Positions 42,924 to 64,000 of a stretch of 64,000 nucleotides of DNA are shown here, piece after piece. The stretch spans positions 47,123,915 through 47,187,914 of the forward strand of contig OY997658.1 in the NCBI GenBank assembly GCA_963921795.1, written 5' to 3'. The stretch is from Nannobrachium achirus. Its lineage: Eukaryota > Chordata > Actinopteri > Myctophiformes > Myctophidae. Each line of letters opens with the position of its first letter. Position 1 is the first letter of the stretch. A model generated the notes under the pieces. It worked only from the letters and a program-made list of their open reading frames with translations, made no database searches and had not been told where the DNA came from. The position numbers were made by a program, and so were the translations under genes.

Positions 42924-44024
42924 GCTAAAATGAAACTGAAAGTGAATTCTCCCCAAACATTGGCAGGCCTATTATAGTAATAATAATAACACAATTAGGC
43001 CATAAATGTGCAATTATGCAACTGGAGACATATTACCTTTTATTACCCAATAAATAAATAAATAAAGAATGTTTACAAATAATGTGTGTGTATATATAAT
43101 AAAAAAAAAATCTCTATTCAGTTTCAGCTAAAAATATATATTTTTAACCATTTTGGAACCGAAATAGGAACCGTTAGGAACCGGAACCGATAAGCAGAAC
43201 CGGAACCGGAATCGTAAAAATCCAAACGATACCCATCCCTTGCCTGAGCACCACTAAACCCCTTATGTTGATCAAATATAGAGCAGTCGTGCCTGAGCGC
43301 CCACAGGGCGATCTGTTTTTTTTCCGACCCTGCTGTCCTCTGCCCAGCTCAGCCTCTGGCCGGACACCTAATTGTCCGGTTTTCAGAGTGGTGTTATTGC
43401 TTTAATGGTTACATTTACATATCTCTGCTAATCTCCCGTTTCATTGGTATAGAAAAATAGCAGATACACAAGCTCACAGACACACACGTGTGTGCATTTC
43501 ATTTATAGAGCTCGCTCGGCAGTCATCGCTTACACTGAACGCTCCGGTCCACCGTCACTCCTCCGTCCTCCCACGCTTATTGTGGATGAAACCACGGCGA
43601 AAGTAGTTAGATGAACTGCAGCTCAGATTTGCCCAAAAGACGCCGAAACGAAACGTCATTTAGCCAACAATGGAGCAAAGTAAATTAGTTAATAAAGAAG
43701 CGCAGAATTGACGAGTATTATCATGCACTTTGCAGCACTGTGTGCAGTGGCGTAGGGGAGGGGCACGCAACCCCCGCAATGCAGAGGGGGCCCCCACACA
43801 GCACACACCCAAATGCTCCCTACTGCTCCAGTCTAATTCTCTCTCCCCCTCCCCCGCCTGCTTGCCCAGTCTCCACACAGCTGTGTGGAATGTAGTTAAT
43901 GAGCACTCCTTTAGCTTTCCCTTACCAAGAAAGGAATATACATTTACTGCACCCAGCATTTAGCTAGTGGTCGTGTTGGAGCGCCTCAGTCCGCCAGCAG
44001 AGTTCATGTGCAACTTCTTCCAGA

Positions 44025-44190
44025 GAGATTGATTGATTGAAGACTTTATTAGAAGTTTGCATAGGAAAGGGTACAGTTTCATGACAGTACAGTTCACTGG
44101 TACAAGGTCAACTAAAAGGAGATCCTAGTAAGCTTTTCAGCTTATTTACATAGGAAACCTTTATGTATGACTCATATAACATTGAACAGA
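44025..44190 (-). mobile_element. Retroelement 3' end, reverse copy
   Basis: The plus strand begins gattgattgattgaagactt followed by tattagaag. This is the reverse complement of the tail of the copy at 8870-9085. The polyadenylation hexamer and CAAT-type tail lie at the left end. Confidence 0.5.
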
Positions 44191-45177
44191 TATAACTCCG
44201 TCATCATTTGCAAAAGGGCCCCCACCCCCCTCCTCGCAGGGGGGCCCCACAATTTTCAGGAATGATGTCAGCAAAGAAAAGGTAGAACGCAATGCATGTT
44301 TAGGTTTTCCTCTTGTCACTAGTAACAAAATAACTGCAGCTGAGCATAATTATATCCACAAGTCTCCCCTTCTCTTCCCCTCTCTCTGTTCTATTATTTG
44401 TGCTATGCCAGTCATGTGGATTAGATTTCTAATGGGACAATTTAACTCAAGAATAATTGCAAAAAAGATACAGTGTAGGGCCATCATGAAATAAAATAAT
44501 TCATGAAGGGTATTTGGGTGCATAATAAATAAAGGAGGTAGGCTAGTCTTAGTTTCAGGGCCGTGCAGCCCATACAGGCAAAATAGGCAGCCGCCTGGGG
44601 CCCCACACAGGCTGGGGGCCTCATGAGATATATATTTTCTTTTTTAACTAACATGGGCATGGTGATTCAGCAGTGATTCATGGTGGTCCATTGGCTAATA
44701 AGTGTCAATTTAGGGGTCCTTGACATAAAAAGTGGTGTAACTTGGAGGGCGCTGGTTTAAGCTTCGCTTGTTTAGCCTTGGATCAAGACAGTCATAGGTC
44801 AGTCTTGTTAACTCAAATATTTACTTCTGGGGGTCCCTGGAACAAAATATTTTGGGATGGGCAGGCCATGGAGCCGCTCCGTGGACCAAATACATATCAT
44901 TTGTGCATTTCCAGGGGTTAGCTGACATTTGGTGGGTGAACACTAGGCACAATCATTGTCATTTTGTGCCATACATTTTAGGCAGATTACCCCCCCGGAC
45001 CCCCTGCGGCTTAACACATTAAGAAAACAACAAGCAACAAAATGTTATTATTGAAATATTCAATTCTAGTTTATTTATGCATTTGTTTGTTTTCAACTCA
45101 TCAAGCTTTTTTAATCCACAGTCTGTACAATTTAGAGCTACTGTGACTACCTTGCCTAGTTGAGTCACATTCTCAGC

Positions 45178-45400
45178 TGTTATCAGCACAGAGGTGCAAG
45201 GGTATTGTCTTTCAGACACAAGGAACAAAGGCTGGAACTCTGCTATTCTCTTGGTGAAACATGTACCCAGCCCTACTTTACTTTTGTTGGATACTGGTAT
45301 GCTTGCATGAGTCGTTTTATGTGGTGGTCATTGATACATGTTTTGCTTGCTCTCGTTATAAATTCATATCCTAGATATCTAGCATTAGGCTACAGTAGCT
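45178..45400 (-). other. Downstream flank conserved between the two myosin genes, copy B
   Basis: This is homologous to 14040-14250, sharing ttatcagcacagaggtgcaa and gggtattgtctttcagac. It begins about 230 bp beyond gene B's stop. Confidence 0.6.
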
Positions 45401-45554
45401 GTTTCTATCTCATTATAATGTATATGACAAGGTGTATAGGCCTAGACTTAATTGTAACAATGGGCTTCTTTCTCCACATTTTTAATGGACATAAAAAAAC
45501 GGTAAGCACAGGACACAAATTCACAACTAAAACAAACAAATGTTTTTAGATTGC

Positions 45555-45560
45555 TTTATT
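45555..45560 (-). promoter_or_regulatory. Polyadenylation signal AATAAA of myosin gene B
   Basis: The minus-strand AATAAA lies about 70 nt after the TGA stop, matching the arrangement in gene A. Confidence 0.75.
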
Positions 45561-45629
45561 ATTATTTTCTGCTATGTTGCATAGAGAAAAATGATTTCAT
45601 AACAACAGTCTGTCAGGGAGCTTCACTCT

Positions 45630-61859
<16,230 letters not shown>

Positions 61860-61971
61860 CTCTACGCTTTTAGATGTTTACCTGCAAACAATTAGATAGA
61901 ACTTAATATCCATAGTCCAAATGGCTTCCGCAATACTTACAATTAATTCTTGATACAATCATAAGATAATC

Positions 61972-62290
61972 TAGTGTCACTGAAGGTGACACTAGACTTA
62001 CATGGACGGACCACATCAGAAATGTGGACCTCTATGGGGACCTACCACGGGTCACAAAGTCAGAGAGAGAAGGATGAGGCTGGCAGGGCTCTGTGTCAGG
62101 CACCCAAAACTAGAGGCAAACAAACTAACTTTGTGGGAGCCAAACCAGGACAAAGCCAGGAAAGGCAAGAAGCGCACCGCCTATGTAGATGCACTGCAGC
62201 ACAACAGCTTAGCTAAAAACACTGTAGAGCTCAAGACCCTGATGTTAGATAGGAGAGTGTGGAGGGCAGCGATCCAAGAGTCCTGAGTTG
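61972..62290 (+). mobile_element. Non-LTR retrotransposon remnant (C-terminal end of ORF2)
   Basis: The plus strand encodes RRMRLAGLCVRHPKLEANKL followed by LWEP, a basic stretch, YVDAL and a final W-containing motif before a stop at 62284-62286. This pattern is typical of the extreme C-terminus of LINE reverse-transcriptase polyproteins in animals. The preceding DLYGDLPRVT segment is in another frame, so there is at least one frameshift. It is a dead 5'-truncated fragment in gene B's 5' UTR intron. A 27-bp hairpin (tctagtgtcac/gtgacactaga) sits at its left end. Confidence 0.7.
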
Positions 62291-62721
62291 ATGTTGGCTA
62301 GACCACACTAAAATAGACATTTTCAAATTAGCTATATGAATCAGTTGAATTTACAAATTAAAAAAATATAAATGTGTTCTACACCAACATACAATGACTG
62401 CTGGTGAGTTATAATCAGCAACATCACAGACATTAACCAGTTGATTACAACAGATATGATGAAAACAATTAAAACAGGTGTCCCAAATTAGAAATGTAAA
62501 GAGCTGTTTCACTTGCAGCCTCACAGGGTGCTTTCCAGCCTTCCCTATAACCTTGTTACAATACAGTAGGTTGAATCATTATCTCCATAAACTCAGATGT
62601 AGCAGAGTATCCTCTGAAGGCTTTACTTCAATACATCTACAAGAAGATAAGTATTTGTTGCAATGATGTTTAAGGTGTCTGACCAGAAATAACTACAATA
62701 TATCACAAAACAGCAACTTAC

Positions 62722-62767
62722 TTTTTTTGGAACCCAGTTAAATTACTTTGATGTGGTGGTCTGGTCT
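62722..62767 (-). other. Gene B noncoding 5' UTR exon 2
   Basis: The acceptor is cttcacag and the exon contains ctgggttccaaaaaaa, with donor gtaagt. It is homologous to 35783-35824 of gene A. Confidence 0.6.
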
Positions 62768-62877
62768 CTGTGAAGAAATGTGAACATGGATATAAACAAT
62801 TGAAGTAGCACAATCCTATCTTAGTTGTTATTCATCATCGGCTAACTATCTCCTGCTATCTACCTGTTATCTCTTAC

Positions 62878-62900
62878 CCTCAAGTGCCCTGTTGTCCTGT
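62878..62900 (-). other. Gene B noncoding 5' UTR exon 1 (start approximate)
   Basis: The exon ends gggcacttgagg with donor gtaagag. The start is set by distance from the TATA-like element and is uncertain by several bases. Confidence 0.45.
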
Positions 62901-62923
62901 GTCCCCCCAGCTCTGTTCCTTTC

Positions 62924-62956
62924 TGTATATAAACACTAGCATCTGACCATATTTGG
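62924..62956 (-). promoter_or_regulatory. Gene B core promoter: TATA-like element and CArG box
   Basis: A TATA-like element at 62926-62933 and CCATATTTGG at 62947-62956 are identical in sequence and spacing to gene A. A conserved CCAAT box lies at 63129-63133 and a CAGCTG E-box at 63592-63597. Shared sequence continues to at least 63600, so the whole proximal promoter was duplicated with the gene. Confidence 0.65.
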
Positions 62957-63819
62957 GGGGAGTTCATTAATCCCCTTGTCATACCTGGTGTAGTTTTTCT
63001 GTTTTGGCGAGTGGAGGTATGTAAAACGCAGAGCCAATATGGCCTGATACAATGAGCTATGATTAAGGACAGAGGAGGGGAGCACATGGAGAGCATCACC
63101 CTTGGTTTTGCGTCCTATTTTGGAGGCTCCAATGAGATGGCTTTGTAATGCTATTAAAGATTTAATACCATAGCACAAGCTTTGTTCCACCTCATATACA
63201 CTGGGCCATTATATAACCAATGAATGTCATTTTAAACTTATCTGATTAATATTCAAATCTTTATATAAAAACATGAAGAAATGTATATACTGTATATTTC
63301 CTTCTCAAATACCACATCATTTTAAAGAATATGTGCACTCAAGATAAATCAGTATGTAAGGTCTTCCTGTGTATTTCACCATCAAATCCCTCAAAATTTA
63401 AAAATACATTCCTGTGGCAGTGATTTATTTATTTTTTATCAATCAATGCTGTTTTCACAAAGTAGTGAAAAGCTATATTATTAGTAATGAATGGATGTAC
63501 AGGGATTTTAGTGTTCATGTTGTTTGTTTACCAAATGTATTCATTCAATCATCACAGTGGTTATTCTGCAGTTTCTTCTTAAAGATACAGACAGCTGCAT
63601 CTTAGCCATTGTTCATACAATTTCATCTAAGGATAATACTGTGAAACCTTTTTAAATTAAACAAATTTTATTTTAGAAACTTTCACTAGTATACTTTTCA
63701 CAATAACCAATCCACATAAAATGTGTTTTTGACAACTTTTCTAAACACTATTAAACACAATTTTGAATTGTGAGTGTTTGCCCTCGACACTCACTCCCCA
63801 AATGACTTAGGCGCTGGAA

Positions 63820-63955
63820 ATAAATGGTACATTTGTATAGTGCCTTTATCCAAGGCGCTTTACATAGATTGTGCATTTACTTTATTCATACACAGATGGC
63901 AGAGGAAACCATGCAAACCAGGAGCAACTAGGAGTTCAGAGTCTTGATTAAAGGG
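63820..63955 (-). mobile_element. tRNA-derived SINE fragment
   Basis: Same family as 18741-19017: aatggtacatttgtatagtg, aaggcgctttacatagattg and gttcagagtcttgat. It breaks off before the tRNA-like head. Confidence 0.6.
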
Positions 63956-64000
63956 GAAGACCACCCATTTTCAATATTAAACTATGTCATTAATATAACT

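Larger units (their letters stand above)
42180..45170. other. Intergenic DNA, gene-B-proximal part
   Basis: Besides the repeats listed, no ORF resembling a protein is seen. Short motifs such as agcagatacacaagctcaca (43459) recur elsewhere in the window. Segments with aaccgaaatagg and gaaccgttaggaaccgg (about 43157-43220) are degenerate repeats. Confidence 0.35.

Overview
The window is vertebrate nuclear DNA, almost certainly from a ray-finned (teleost) fish. The evidence is split genes with consensus splice sites, fish-type tRNA-derived SINEs, many TTAA- and hAT-type miniature transposons, and long CA/GT microsatellites. It carries two complete, tandem, minus-strand genes for a sarcomeric myosin heavy chain of the slow skeletal/cardiac (MYH7/MYH6, fish smyhc) clade. 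The clade is assigned from the N-terminus (MGDA.MAEFG, then FLRKSD(K/R)[11 protein letters not shown]), the [22 protein letters not shown] segment spread over exon 2, and the [19 protein letters not shown] region. Naming within the clade is inference.

Layout. 138-362 (+) is the last coding exon of a tau/MAP2/MAP4-family microtubule-associated protein, transcribed towards the myosins. 363-13800 holds no recognisable gene and is packed with repeats: a hairpin MITE, an array of palindromic CCATATATGG units, several copies of one dispersed repeat family, foldback elements and microsatellites. 13841-13965 is a decayed copy of myosin coding exon 2, the remnant of a third myosin gene. Myosin gene A runs from its promoter near 36020 to its stop at 14560 (37 coding exons, 1933 codons). 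36250-45500 is intergenic: a complete tRNA-type SINE, microsatellites, a 131-bp tandem duplication and two copies of a 14-bp palindrome. Myosin gene B runs from its promoter near 62960 to its stop at 45630 (37 coding exons, also 1933 codons). 63200-64000 is upstream sequence ending in a SINE.

Every coding exon of A has a counterpart in B of identical length, except exons 14, 15 and 37, which differ by -3, +6 and -3 nt in B. All phases join without frameshift or stop, so both genes look functional. Each gene has two short noncoding 5' exons. The promoters share an identical block of more than 30 bp carrying a TATA-like element and an SRF-type CArG box (CCATATTTGG), plus a conserved CCAAT box and a distal E-box. 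The duplicated unit extends past both ends of the genes. Most introns differ through independent transposon insertions, but the intron between coding exons 20 and 21 is nearly identical in A and B, which suggests recent gene conversion.

The genes act in one pathway: both would encode thick-filament motors of slow or cardiac muscle that dimerise through the long coiled-coil rod. I found no sign of an unprecedented biological system. The most interesting points are the exon relic, the mosaic homogenisation of the pair, the shared CArG/TATA promoters, the array of perfect CArG palindromes, and a 634-bp foldback element 35 nt from a splice donor.
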